Below the pieces are notes generated by a model. It was not told where the DNA came from. It did no database searches and saw only the letters and a program-made list of their open reading frames with translations. A program made the translations under genes and the position numbers. A stretch of 64,000 nt of DNA from Streptomyces oceani (GTDB lineage: Bacteria > Actinomycetota > Actinomycetes > Streptomycetales > Streptomycetaceae): NCBI RefSeq assembly GCF_001751245.1, contig NZ_LJGU01000093.1, positions 161,192 to 225,191 of the forward strand. Reading direction: 5' to 3'. Shown here piece by piece: positions 1-8,402 of the stretch (position 1 is the first letter of the stretch; each line of letters begins with the position of its first letter).

Positions 1-298
1 GACACCTGCTCTGGCGGCAGCCCCAGTTCTCTGACCTGGCGCCAGACCCGGTAGTACGGGGAAGAGGCGATCAGGTTCCCGCGTTCGCTGGCGAAGATCC
101 GCCGGTCCTTCGCGGTGCCCGAACTCCTCCAGGTGCTCATTCAGCATCCGTACGAGCGGCGGTGGGATCGGGACCAACCGCACCTCCCCCGCGCTGCGTT
201 GCTTCAGCCCACGCCGGTCGTGCGCCTCCCCGCCGTCGGTCCAGGACTTTCCCGCCGAGGGGCGAGTTTCCTCCACCGTGATTTCCGTCGTGACTCCA
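1..298 (-). pseudogene. Tyrosine-recombinase (phage-type) integrase remnant, frameshifted
   Basis: Read on the minus strand from 298, the translation begins VTTEITVEETRPSAGKSW and continues to VRLVPIPPPLVRMLNEHLEE. This is the pattern of the middle of actinobacterial site-specific integrases (a VEETRP strand, then the VPIP..LV..L..H segment that precedes the catalytic HxxR box). Near 119 one extra G breaks the frame. Skipping it restores TAKDRRIFASERGN and YYRVWRQVRELGLPPEQV, which continues to the window edge. There is no in-frame start or upstream domain, so the piece lacks its 5' part and carries a frameshift. It marks an old integration event at the border of the biosynthetic genes. The catalytic C-terminus lies outside the window, so the true extent is unknown. 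Confidence 0.6.
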
Positions 299-367
299 GG
301 CCGAGGTGGTTGGCACCGCTCGCCCGCCTATGCGTACCGGGGCCAAGGAACGGGATCCACGAGACCA

Positions 368-408
368 TTGACCAACCATCAACCCACTGACATACTTCAA
401 GTATGTAA
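368..408 (+). promoter_or_regulatory. Promoter with palindromic operator upstream of the FMO/FAS operon
   Basis: A -35-like TTGACC (368-373) is followed by 17 bases and a -10-like CATACT (391-396). The -10 lies inside an inverted repeat: left arm ACATACT (390-396), spacer TCA, right arm AGTATGT (400-406), with flanking bases T (388) and AA (407-408) shared with a second copy at 11664-11684. A repressor bound here would cover the -10 and the start site. The inferred regulator is the TetR protein at 8403. Confidence 0.6.
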
Positions 409-483
409 GCAACGTACGGTACGCATGGCCGGCGGCCATGCGGCAGCGCCAAGGGTCTTGAAACCGAAGGACGGGATACCTTC

Positions 484-1863
484 ATGAAGCGCGTCTGCAT
501 TATCGGAGCTGGCTCATCCGGCATTACCTCGTGTCAAGTGCTGCATTCCCGGGGGATACCGTTCGACTGCTTCGAAGCGGGGTCAGAGGTAGGTGGGAAC
601 TGGCGCTACATGAATGACAACGGCATGTCGTCCGCGTACCGCTCACTGCACATCAACTCATCACGGCAGAGCATGCAGTACACGAACTTCCCCATGTCGG
701 ACGACCTGCCGCCGTACGTCAATCACGCGCAGGCGGCGCAGTACTTCGACGACTTCGTCGACCACTTCGGATTCCGTGACAGCATCCAGTTCCGCACGGA
801 GGTTACCCGGGTAGAGAAGGGCCCGGACGACTGCTGGCGGGTGACGACGCGCGATCGGGACACCGGCGACGAGCGCACTGGATCGTACAACGCTGTGTTG
901 GTCGCCAACGGGCACCACTGGGACCCACGAATGCCCGACCCCGCGTTTCCCGGTGCCGACACCTTCAAAGGAGTCCAGCTCCATTCGCACGACTACCGGA
1001 CCCCCGACCCATTCGTTGGCAAACGGGTCGTGGTCCTGGGCATCGGCAACTCGGCCTCGGACATCGCTGTCGAAGGCTCCCAGGTGGCCGATCGGATGTA
1101 CCTGGCCCTACGGCGCGGCGCGCACATCGTGCCGAAGTTCGTCTTCGGCGTACCCGTGGACCACTTGACCCTCTCCTGGGCTTCCACCCTGCTCCCCCTG
1201 CGGGCCCAACAGTGGGTCCTCGGAACCGCGTTGCGCCTCGCCCGCGGAAAGCCGGCACGCTACGGGATGCCGACACCAGACCACCGAATTCTCGCCGCCC
1301 ACCCCACCGCATCGGACACACTGCTGAGCAAGCTCGGCCACGGTGACATCACCGTCAAGCCGAACATCGAGCGGCTGGACCATGACACGGTGCACTTCGC
1401 GGATGGCAGTTCCGAGGAAGTGGACGTGGTCGTGTACGCCACGGGGTACAACATCAGCTTTCCCTTCCTGAACTCCCAGTTGATCGATGCAGAGGAAAAC
1501 TGGATATCTCTCTACCACCGCGTGGTGCCGCCGCAGCACCCGGGTTTGTACTTCATCGGACTGGTGCAACCGATCGGTGCCATCATGCCAATGGCCGAGG
1601 CACAGTCCGAATGGGTCGCCGATCTCCTCGAAGGGCGAGCGAAGTTGCCCGGACACACCGATATGGCAAAGGAGATTGAGGCGTACCAGTCCTCCGTTGC
1701 ACGACGCTACGTGAAGTCGAGTCGGCACACGATCCAGGTTGATTTCCGAAAGTACCTCAAGGAGTTGCGGAAAGAGCGCCGTGCGGGCGCACGGCGCGCG
1801 GGGGTATCCCGCGCTCTGCCGTCCGAAGCGCGACGACCGGATCAAGTCGCCATCGTCGACTGA
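484..1863 (+). CDS. Flavin-containing monooxygenase (FMO / group B flavoprotein)
   Basis: A 459-residue FAD- and NADPH-dependent monooxygenase of the FMO family, which oxygenates soft nucleophiles (N or S) or performs Baeyer-Villiger chemistry. The FAD-binding GAGSSG lies at residues 8-13, the FMO fingerprint FKGVQLHSHDY at about 161-171 and the NADPH-binding GIGNSASD at about 186-193. The C-terminus is rich in Arg. It is the first gene of an operon with FAS II-type genes, preceded by a promoter/operator shared in sequence with the 11713 operon, so it is probably a tailoring enzyme of the same pathway. It could act on the amine nitrogen or on the acyl chain; the sequence does not decide. Confidence 0.85.
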   Translation: MKRVCIIGAGSSGITSCQVLHSRGIPFDCFEAGSEVGGNWRYMNDNGMSSAYRSLHINSSRQSMQYTNFPMSDDLPPYVNHAQAAQYFDDFVDHFGFRDSIQFRTEVTRVEKGPDDCWRVTTRDRDTGDERTGSYNAVLVANGHHWDPRMPDPAFPGADTFKGVQLHSHDYRTPDPFVGKRVVVLGIGNSASDIAVEGSQVADRMYLALRRGAHIVPKFVFGVPVDHLTLSWASTLLPLRAQQWVLGTALRLARGKPARYGMPTPDHRILAAHPTASDTLLSKLGHGDITVKPNIERLDHDTVHFADGSSEEVDVVVYATGYNISFPFLNSQLIDAEENWISLYHRVVPPQHPGLYFIGLVQPIGAIMPMAEAQSEWVADLLEGRAKLPGHTDMAKEIEAYQSSVARRYVKSSRHTIQVDFRKYLKELRKERRAGARRAGVSRALPSEARRPDQVAIVD

Positions 1864-1913
1864 CCTCGCCACCCATCCGCTTATGACACGTCGAGGAGAA
1901 AGGGGCGGGACTG

Positions 1914-2954
1914 ATGGCAGGAAAGCAGATCGTGGCCCCCACCCCCGCGCACGTTGAGCGAGAATCGTCCCACCTCAACCAGAACGCTGCCCAAAACCCG
2001 TTACAGTACGCGGCCGTAGCTTTCCCCGGGCAAGGATCACAGGCTCCCGGTATGGGCGCGGCATGGCGTCACCACCCCAGCTGGGGCCTCGTGGAGCACG
2101 CTGAGGACGTACTGGGCCAAAGCTTGGCCCCCTTCCTCCTCAGCGAGAACGACGTGCCGGAGTCCACCCGAGACATCCAGGTGTCGGTGTTCCTGACATC
2201 GATGATGGCCTGGGAGGCACTCCGCTCAGTACTCGGCTCACCCATCGTGTTCCTAGGACACTCGCTTGGCCAGATCAGCGCGCTCACGGCTGCTGGCGTG
2301 CTGACATTCGACGACGGTATCCGTCTGGTGGCACGACGGGGTGACGTCACCGACGAAGTGTGCCGAAGCCAGGACGCGGGCATGGCGGCGGTCCTGGGAC
2401 TCGGGCACGACCACGCCGTGTGGGCCTGTGGAGCAGCTCCGGGGGAATGTTGGGTCGCCAACGACAACGCCCCCGGCCAGATCGTCCTAGCCGGAACCGG
2501 CACCGGATTGTGTCGTGTCGAGGAACGGGCGCGGGAGTTGGGTGCCCGGAAGGTCATCAAGCTCGCCATCCCCGGGGCGTTCCACACTCCGCTGATGCTG
2601 GCCGCCCAGGATCCGTTCGCCGCACATCTGCGCGATCTTTCCCTCGGTGAGCCCTCACGTCCGGTGGTGTCCAACATCGACGCGCGCCCCGTCGTGGACG
2701 GCGGCGTGTGGGCTCAGTTGCTAACGGAGCACCTCATCAGCCCGGTGCGCTGGCGGACTTCCCAACTCCTGCTCGAAGACCTCGGGGTGCGGTCTCTGGT
2801 GGAAGTCGGCCACGGGACGACGCTGACCGGTATCGCCCGCCGCACGGTCCCGGCGTGCGATACCCACAACGTCGACGGCCCGGCAGCCGTCACCGCGGTC
2901 GCGGCTGAGCTGGCCGCTACCGTAGCGCCGCTGACTGGGAGGCGAGAACGCTGA
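1914..2954 (+). CDS. Discrete malonyl-CoA:ACP transacylase (FabD-type)
   Basis: A 346-residue acyltransferase that loads malonyl units onto the ACP at 3953. It has the FPGQGSQ entry motif, the nucleophile elbow GHSLG with Ser117 and the GAFHTPLM motif with the catalytic His near residue 223. The ATG follows GGAGAAAGG. A TTA codon at 2001-2003 (codon 30) makes it a possible bldA target, which a housekeeping fabD would not normally be. It sits with KR, ACP, two KS and ER genes, so it is part of a dedicated type II set rather than primary metabolism. Its stop overlaps the probable CTG start of the ketoreductase. Confidence 0.9.
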   Translation: MAGKQIVAPTPAHVERESSHLNQNAAQNPLQYAAVAFPGQGSQAPGMGAAWRHHPSWGLVEHAEDVLGQSLAPFLLSENDVPESTRDIQVSVFLTSMMAWEALRSVLGSPIVFLGHSLGQISALTAAGVLTFDDGIRLVARRGDVTDEVCRSQDAGMAAVLGLGHDHAVWACGAAPGECWVANDNAPGQIVLAGTGTGLCRVEERARELGARKVIKLAIPGAFHTPLMLAAQDPFAAHLRDLSLGEPSRPVVSNIDARPVVDGGVWAQLLTEHLISPVRWRTSQLLLEDLGVRSLVEVGHGTTLTGIARRTVPACDTHNVDGPAAVTAVAAELAATVAPLTGRRER

Positions 2955-3817
2955 GCAGTGTCATACGGCCGTCCTCGGGAGGCCCCGGAGCAGAGCACAC
3001 CGACTCTGGACGACGACATGCAACCGATCAGGCCCGGAACCCGGAGGGCACGAAGCCCCGTGTCGCTCTGGTGACAGGTGCCTCCCGGGGCGTCGGACGG
3101 GCCGTCGCGCTGGCCCTCGCCGCGCGTGGGCACCTGGTGGCTGTTGGGTACCGCTCGGGTGGTGCCGAGGCGCAGGAGACGCTGGACTTGATCGACCGAG
3201 TCGGCGGCACCGGTGTGGCCGTAGAGGGTGATGTCGGCCTCGGAGAGGACGTGGACGGCATCTTCACCGCCGTTGAGGCCACCTTCGGCCCCGTGGAAAT
3301 CCTCGTCAACAACGCAGGGGTCATCCGCGACGGGCTCGCTCTGCAACTGTCCGAGGCGGACTGGAGCCAGGTGCTGCGAACGAATCTCGACGGCCCCTTC
3401 CTCTGTGCCCGCCGGGCACTGCGCGGCATGCTCCGTAGACGCTGGGGTCGGATCGTGAACGTGGGGTCGGTCGCCGGGGTGCTGGGCTCTGCCGGGCAGG
3501 TCAACTACGCCTCGGCGAAGGCCGGGTTGCTCGGGATGAGCCGCTCCCTGGCACGCGAGGTCGCCTCTCGGAACATCACCGTCAACACGGTCGTGCCCGG
3601 ACCGATCCGTACGGAGATCCTGTCCGAACTACCTACGGAGCGAGTGCGCGAACTCAGCCGGATGTCACCGATGAACCGGATGGGCACCTCCGACGAAGTG
3701 GCTGAGGCGGTGGCGTTTTTGATCTCTGACAGCTCCGGGTTCATCACCGGGGCCACCCTGCCCGTCGACGGCGGCATGTCCATGGGCGGCTCATCCGCGA
3801 CCACCCCCGCATCCTGA
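2951..3817 (+). CDS. 3-oxoacyl-ACP reductase (FabG-type SDR), probable CTG start
   Basis: An NADPH-dependent ketoreductase for the beta-keto step of the dedicated chain-building set. It carries the nucleotide-binding TGASRGVG, an NNAG motif, and Tyr186-x3-Lys190 (YASAK) counted from the CTG. The only GTG in frame (3071) would begin inside TGASRG and delete the first beta strand (VALV). No ATG, GTG or TTG lies between the upstream in-frame stop (2906-2908) and 3071. CTG at 2951 overlaps the fabD-like stop as CTGA and has a GGGAGG Shine-Dalgarno about 7 bases upstream, so I take it as the start (288 residues). If it is wrong, the alternatives are CTG 3068 or GTG 3071. A C-terminal NAD(P) fold ending in VDGG is intact. 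Confidence 0.85.
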   Translation: MSSVIRPSSGGPGAEHTDSGRRHATDQARNPEGTKPRVALVTGASRGVGRAVALALAARGHLVAVGYRSGGAEAQETLDLIDRVGGTGVAVEGDVGLGEDVDGIFTAVEATFGPVEILVNNAGVIRDGLALQLSEADWSQVLRTNLDGPFLCARRALRGMLRRRWGRIVNVGSVAGVLGSAGQVNYASAKAGLLGMSRSLAREVASRNITVNTVVPGPIRTEILSELPTERVRELSRMSPMNRMGTSDEVAEAVAFLISDSSGFITGATLPVDGGMSMGGSSATTPAS

Positions 3818-3952
3818 CCCACTCACCCCCTCCCTCGTGCGTTCCCCGTGACGGGGCGCCACGTCCTGACCTGGGTTCCGCTACCGGTCACCCGTCGTGG
3901 TCCTCACCCACATCGCCAACGCTCGATACGCCAACGACGAAAGGAACACGGC

Positions 3953-4207
3953 ATGAACCGCGACGACATCTTCAAAGCCACGGTCGAAGCCTGCAGCGAG
4001 ATCCTCGGGGTGTCCGAGGACACGGTCACGCACGATGCCGTGCTCCGGGACGACTTGGACGCCGACAGTCTCGACCTGGCGGAACTCGCCATGGCGTTGG
4101 AGGACCGCATCGGCGTCTCCGTCCCGGAACAGGATTTCAAGCAAGTGGCTACGGTCTCCGATACGTTGGACCTCCTCGAGCAGCATCTCGCCGCGGCGCG
4201 GTCATGA
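3953..4207 (+). CDS. Acyl carrier protein
   Basis: An 84-residue carrier protein. Ser39 in DADSLDL is the phosphopantetheine attachment site, followed by the usual ELAMALEDRIGVSVPEQDF helix II/III pattern. The ATG follows AAAGGAA. It overlaps the ketosynthase by ATGA, so expression is coupled. It tethers the growing chain for the neighbouring KS, KR and ER enzymes. It is distinct from a housekeeping AcpP because of its cluster context. Confidence 0.9.
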   Translation: MNRDDIFKATVEACSEILGVSEDTVTHDAVLRDDLDADSLDLAELAMALEDRIGVSVPEQDFKQVATVSDTLDLLEQHLAAARS

Positions 4208-5448
4208 ACCGGATCAGGGGATCGCGACAGCGGGTCGCCGTCACCGGCCTCGGAGTCAAGACGGCGGCGGGCAATGACCTGGAGACCTTCTGGGGCACGC
4301 TGTGCCGCGGACGCTCCATGGCCAGGCAGGTCACCGCGTTCGACGCGGGGACCCTCTCCGTGGACTTCGCCTGCGAGGTCAGGGACTTCGATCCCCGGGC
4401 ATATATGGACGCGAAGAGCGCGAAGCGGATGGACAGGACCGCTCAGCTCGGCTTCGCCGCGGCCACGGACGCTCTGGCTGACGCGGGAGCCCACGCTGTC
4501 CCACCGGAGCAACGCGGCGTGGTGACGGGTACCGGTCACGGGGGAACCCGCACTCAGGAGGACGAGTTCGGTGCCGTCCCGACACGCGGATACCAGCGTG
4601 TGAGCCCCCACTACGTTCCCATGACGATGGCGAACGCCACGGCAGGGCTGCTCAGCATTCGGCACGAGCTGAAGGGCCCCAGTCTGTGCATCTGCACCGC
4701 GTGCGCGTCGGGTGCTCAAGCAATCGGCGAGGGTGCACGACTTGTCCGGGAAGGCGCGGCCGACCTGGTCCTCGCCGGCGGCTGTGAGTCGGCCGTCTCG
4801 CCTCTGACGATGTCCTCCTTCGCCAGAATGGGGGCGCTGTCCACGCGGGTGTCCGACCCTGAGCGAGCCTCCAGGCCCTTCGATGTGGACCGGGATGGCT
4901 TCGTCATGGGCGAAGGCGCGGGCTTTCTGGTCCTGGAGAACTGGGATCACGCGGTGTCCAGGGACGCCACCATCTACGGTGAGCTGGCGGGCTACGGGCG
5001 CAACTCGGACGCGCACCACATCACGGCGCCATCGCCGGACGGCTCTGGAGCGCGTACCTGCATGCAGCAGGCACTGACCGATGCCGGTCTGACCACGGAC
5101 GACATCGTGCACATCAACGCCCACGGCACCTCAACGCCGTTGAACGACGTGACCGAAGCAAAGGCGATCGTCGAACTCTTCAGCAGGCGGTTTCCCGTCA
5201 CCTCCACGAAGAGCGTCATCGGGCACCTCATCGGGGCCGCCGGAGCCGTCGAGGCGGTGGCCACGCTGCTCACGATGCGGGAGGGCGTCGCCCACCCAAC
5301 CGCCAACCTGGAGAGGCGCGATCCCGAGTGCGACCTGGACGTCGTCGCGGATGGTGTGCGTAAGCTCCCGGAGGGGCCCATGCTCTCCAACTCCTTCGGC
5401 TTCGGCGGGCACAACGCCTCCCTCGCGTTCCTACCGGCGGCGCTATGA
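4204..5448 (+). CDS. Beta-ketoacyl-ACP synthase II-type (KS 1)
   Basis: A 414-residue condensing enzyme of the FabF/type II PKS KS-alpha superfamily. The active-site triad is complete: Cys167 (CTACASG), His307 (NAHGTS) and His341 with Lys336 (KSVIGHLIGAAG). It is therefore a condensing KS, not a chain-length factor. It belongs with the second KS at 6282, which has the same N-terminal VKT-AG pattern and is also catalytically complete. The pair may form a heterodimer or act at different chain lengths. It ends GFGGHNASL as in FabF enzymes. Confidence 0.9.
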   Translation: MNRIRGSRQRVAVTGLGVKTAAGNDLETFWGTLCRGRSMARQVTAFDAGTLSVDFACEVRDFDPRAYMDAKSAKRMDRTAQLGFAAATDALADAGAHAVPPEQRGVVTGTGHGGTRTQEDEFGAVPTRGYQRVSPHYVPMTMANATAGLLSIRHELKGPSLCICTACASGAQAIGEGARLVREGAADLVLAGGCESAVSPLTMSSFARMGALSTRVSDPERASRPFDVDRDGFVMGEGAGFLVLENWDHAVSRDATIYGELAGYGRNSDAHHITAPSPDGSGARTCMQQALTDAGLTTDDIVHINAHGTSTPLNDVTEAKAIVELFSRRFPVTSTKSVIGHLIGAAGAVEAVATLLTMREGVAHPTANLERRDPECDLDVVADGVRKLPEGPMLSNSFGFGGHNASLAFLPAAL

Positions 5449-5479
5449 ACCAGCACGCCAAGGCGCGAGAGGAGCGGGC

Positions 5480-6262
5480 ATGCTGACTGGTAAGAGGTTC
5501 CTGGTCACAGGAGTGCTGAACGAGTCCTCGATCGCCTTCTCGACGGCGCGGCAGTTGCAGCGGCACGGCGCGGAGGTCATCCTCACATCCTACGGTCGAG
5601 CGCGGAGGCTGACGGAGCGTTGTGCGGCACGCCTGCCCCACACCCCGCAGGTGCTGGAGCTGGACGTCACCCGCCCTGCGGATCTCGAAGCGCTGGGTGA
5701 CCAGTTGGCGCGGACCTGGGGGCGCCTTGACGGCGCCTTGCACGCCGTCGCATACGCGCCGGAAACTTGTCTGGGAGGTGACTTCCTACGTCCGCGGTGG
5801 AAGGACGTCGCCGCCGCGCTGGAGGTTTCCGCCTACTCGCTCAAGGCCCTCGCCGAGACCGTCGCGCCCCTCATGGAAGGACACGGATCGCTTGTCGCTC
5901 TCGACTTCGACGCGGGACAAGCGTGGCCCGACTACAACTGGATGGGAGTGGCGAAGTCCGCTCTGGAATCGACGGCCCGCTATCTAGCGCGAGACCTGGG
6001 CCCACGAGGTATCCGGGTCAACCTGGTGTCCGCCGGGCCGCTGTCCACTGTCGCTGCCAACGCCGTCCCGAACATCGACGCCCTCGCACAGATCTGGAAA
6101 GCCCGCGCGCCACTGGGCTGGGACCCGTCCGATCCCGAACCGGCGGGACGGACCTGCGTGACCTTGCTATCGGACTGGCTGCCCGCCACCACCGGCGAGA
6201 TCGTCCATGTCGACGGCGGGGCGCACGCCATCGGAATGGCCCTCGACGAACGAACGCCCTGA
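5480..6262 (+). CDS. Enoyl-ACP reductase, InhA/FabI type
   Basis: A 260-residue SDR-fold enoyl reductase. The start MLTGKRFLVTGVLNESSIAF matches the InhA/FabI N-terminus. Catalytic Tyr152-x6-Lys159 sits in DYNWMGVAKSALES, the InhA-type arrangement; ordinary SDRs have YxxxK. It saturates the enoyl-ACP, so the chain made by this operon is at least partly reduced. No dedicated dehydratase is encoded nearby. Because FabI/InhA is an antibiotic target, a duplicate in a biosynthetic locus could alternatively confer self-resistance. The ATG at 5480 is chosen because upstream in-frame sequence is non-homologous and overlaps the KS gene. Confidence 0.9.
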   Translation: MLTGKRFLVTGVLNESSIAFSTARQLQRHGAEVILTSYGRARRLTERCAARLPHTPQVLELDVTRPADLEALGDQLARTWGRLDGALHAVAYAPETCLGGDFLRPRWKDVAAALEVSAYSLKALAETVAPLMEGHGSLVALDFDAGQAWPDYNWMGVAKSALESTARYLARDLGPRGIRVNLVSAGPLSTVAANAVPNIDALAQIWKARAPLGWDPSDPEPAGRTCVTLLSDWLPATTGEIVHVDGGAHAIGMALDERTP

Positions 6263-6281
6263 CCGACTCCGGAGGACACGT

Positions 6282-7598
6282 ATGTCCCACAGCACCCAGC
6301 AGGGCAGCCCGACAGAGGATCAGCGCCCCACCCGCGACCCGGAGAGTCTCGCCCGCGATCACGAGGGTCGATGGCGCGTCGCGATCACCGGCATGGGAGT
6401 GAAGACGCCCGCCGGATGTGACCTCAAGACGATGTACGAGACAATGCTCAACGCCACGCCCGTGACCGCGCCCATCACCCTTTTCGACGCGAGCGACCTG
6501 CCTGTGCGTATCGCCTGCGAGGTACGGGACTTCGATCCGCTCGCCTATGTCGACCGCCGGATATCCCGCCGCATGGACCGGGTCTCACAACTCGGCTTCG
6601 CCGCCGCCATGGACGCCGTCGGGGACGCCGGCTCTCCAGCTGGCGAATCGGCACGACGAGCCGTGATCGTCGGTACCGGAACGGGAGGCGCACCCACGAT
6701 GGGCGACCAGGCGATCGCCTTCGAGAGGAATGGTGCCAACCGCGTCTCCGCTCTTCTGGTACCCATGCTCATGCCCAACGCCACGGGTGCCTTCGTCGCC
6801 ATGGAGCTCGGCTGGACCGGGCCCAACTACGCGGTGGGCAGCGCCTGCGCGTCGGGTACCACCGCCCTGGGTGAGGCGGCACGGCTCATCCGGCACGGTC
6901 AGTGCGATGTGGTGCTGGCCGGCGGCGCCGAGAACAGCGTGAATGTGTACGCCATGGCCAGTTTCTGTCGTAGCGGCGCGCTGAGCACCCGCAACGACGA
7001 CCCGGCCGGGGCCTCCCGCCCGTTCGACGCCGACCGTGACGGCTATGTCATGGGGGAAGGCGCCACATTCCTCGTGCTCGAGCGGCTGGATCAGGCTCTG
7101 GCACGTGACGCGCGAATTTACGGCGAGGTCGTTGGCTACGCGCTCAACTCGGATGCGCACCACCTCACAGCCCCGCGGCCAGACGGCAGCGGCGCCGCCG
7201 CATGTATGCGGGCGGCGATCACGGACGCGGGACTCACCCCGGAATGCATCGGCCACGTGAACGCGCACGGAACCGGAACGGACCTCAACGACGCGATGGA
7301 GGCGCGGGCCCTGCACGGGGTGTTCCCGACGGGGCCGCCACCCGTCACGTCGGTCAAGGGCGTTTTCGGGCACCTTATGGGTGCCGCTGGTGCGGCTGAA
7401 GCGGCCATCGCCATGCTGTCCGCGACGAACGGGGTCGTGCCACCGACCGCCAACCATGAGCGAGGTGACGAGGACTTCACACTGGACGTGGTGGTCGACG
7501 CTCCCCAACCCATCGGCCCCCAACCGGTCATGTCCAACTCCTTCGGCTTCGGCGGGCACAACGCGTGTCTGGTGCTGTCCCCCTTCGCCGGCCGCTGA
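6282..7598 (+). CDS. Beta-ketoacyl-ACP synthase II-type (KS 2)
   Basis: A 438-residue FabF-like synthase, second of the pair. Cys189 (SACASGT), His329 (NAHGTG) and His364 with Lys359 (VKGVFGHLMGAAG) are all present, so it should condense. It has about 35 extra N-terminal residues compared with KS 1, polar and probably disordered. GGAGGA lies 5 bases upstream of the ATG. It closes the FMO-AT-KR-ACP-KS-ER-KS operon; a stretch of transposon remnants follows. Confidence 0.9.
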   Translation: MSHSTQQGSPTEDQRPTRDPESLARDHEGRWRVAITGMGVKTPAGCDLKTMYETMLNATPVTAPITLFDASDLPVRIACEVRDFDPLAYVDRRISRRMDRVSQLGFAAAMDAVGDAGSPAGESARRAVIVGTGTGGAPTMGDQAIAFERNGANRVSALLVPMLMPNATGAFVAMELGWTGPNYAVGSACASGTTALGEAARLIRHGQCDVVLAGGAENSVNVYAMASFCRSGALSTRNDDPAGASRPFDADRDGYVMGEGATFLVLERLDQALARDARIYGEVVGYALNSDAHHLTAPRPDGSGAAACMRAAITDAGLTPECIGHVNAHGTGTDLNDAMEARALHGVFPTGPPPVTSVKGVFGHLMGAAGAAEAAIAMLSATNGVVPPTANHERGDEDFTLDVVVDAPQPIGPQPVMSNSFGFGGHNACLVLSPFAGR

Positions 7599-7973
7599 CG
7601 TCGGCGCGTCATCCCTCCCGTCGCTCAAAGCCTGGGCGACACACGTCACAGTGCATGGCCGACGGGGTCGACCCATCAGGGGATCACGGGTTAGGTACGT
7701 CCTGCCCCCGAGAAGTCCTCATCGGAGATCCGCGCGCAATCGGCTGGTCCACCGGCAATCTGGCGCGGCGCGGGCCCTGGCAAGGGCAGCGTCGTCACGA
7801 CCAAGCCCGAACTGGCCGCCCCTGATCGCCACTTCCTGATACCTAAGCCGTGTCGTTCGGATCTCCGCGGGCGCGGGGTCTGGCACGCACATCTGCCGCG
7901 TTGTCGTCGCACGCAGTGCCGCTGCGCTCGACTCCTCCGCCTCGCAGAGACGTTCGGCGAGCATGACCGAGCT
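7599..7973. other. Intergenic DNA without a supported gene
   Basis: About 375 bases follow the KS 2 stop. No frame gives a protein-like product on either strand. The segment runs into the decayed transposase and is probably accumulated insertion-sequence debris, but I cannot assign it to a family. Confidence 0.35.
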
Positions 7974-8361
7974 GTGAAGATTCCCGGAGCGGATTTGACG
8001 GAAGCCGCGGGGCCAACGCCAGGGGATCACTTCTACGGCTGGGCCGTCATCGTCCCGCCCGCTCCCCGACTCGGCGGCCGTCAGCCGCTGATCCGCCGGC
8101 TCGACTCCGCCGCTGCACCTCGTGGTCTCGCCGGGCTCACCGTGGCTCTGCTCACCCACGCCTTCCTCGCCGTCGTCCACGCCGAGGGGTACCTCTCGTG
8201 TCCGTACCCGACGGGCTGATCACATTCAGCTGCACCGAGATCCAGCGACTCGTTACCTCACTCGTCATCCAGCCCCCACGATGAAGCCCACCGGCTCCGC
8301 TGGGCCACCGGCGAGCCGCGCATCAAACACGAAGATCACGATCAACGGTTGGAGTACTAGG
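7974..8361 (+). pseudogene. Decayed DDE (IS701/IS4-like) transposase, C-terminal part
   Basis: The translation contains HFYGWAVI and PLIRRL, then jumps to GLTVALLTHAFLAVVHAE, the region around the last catalytic helix of this transposase class. In other frames it continues as GLITFSCTEIQRLVTSLV and then HDEAHRLRWATGEPRIKH ahead of a stop at 8359-8361. Intact transposases have these blocks in one frame with the E-containing segment between the first two. Here that segment is deleted and at least two frameshifts separate the blocks. Family assignment is from remembered motif order and is tentative. Confidence 0.5.
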
Positions 8362-8402
8362 ATTGCACTAGGAACCGTGGCGCATGACGACGGAGGAACC
8401 GT

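Noticed and set aside
4204..7598. Aromatic type II PKS with KS and chain-length factor
   Set aside because: The second KS keeps the active-site Cys and an enoyl reductase is present, so this is a reducing set rather than an aromatic minimal PKS.
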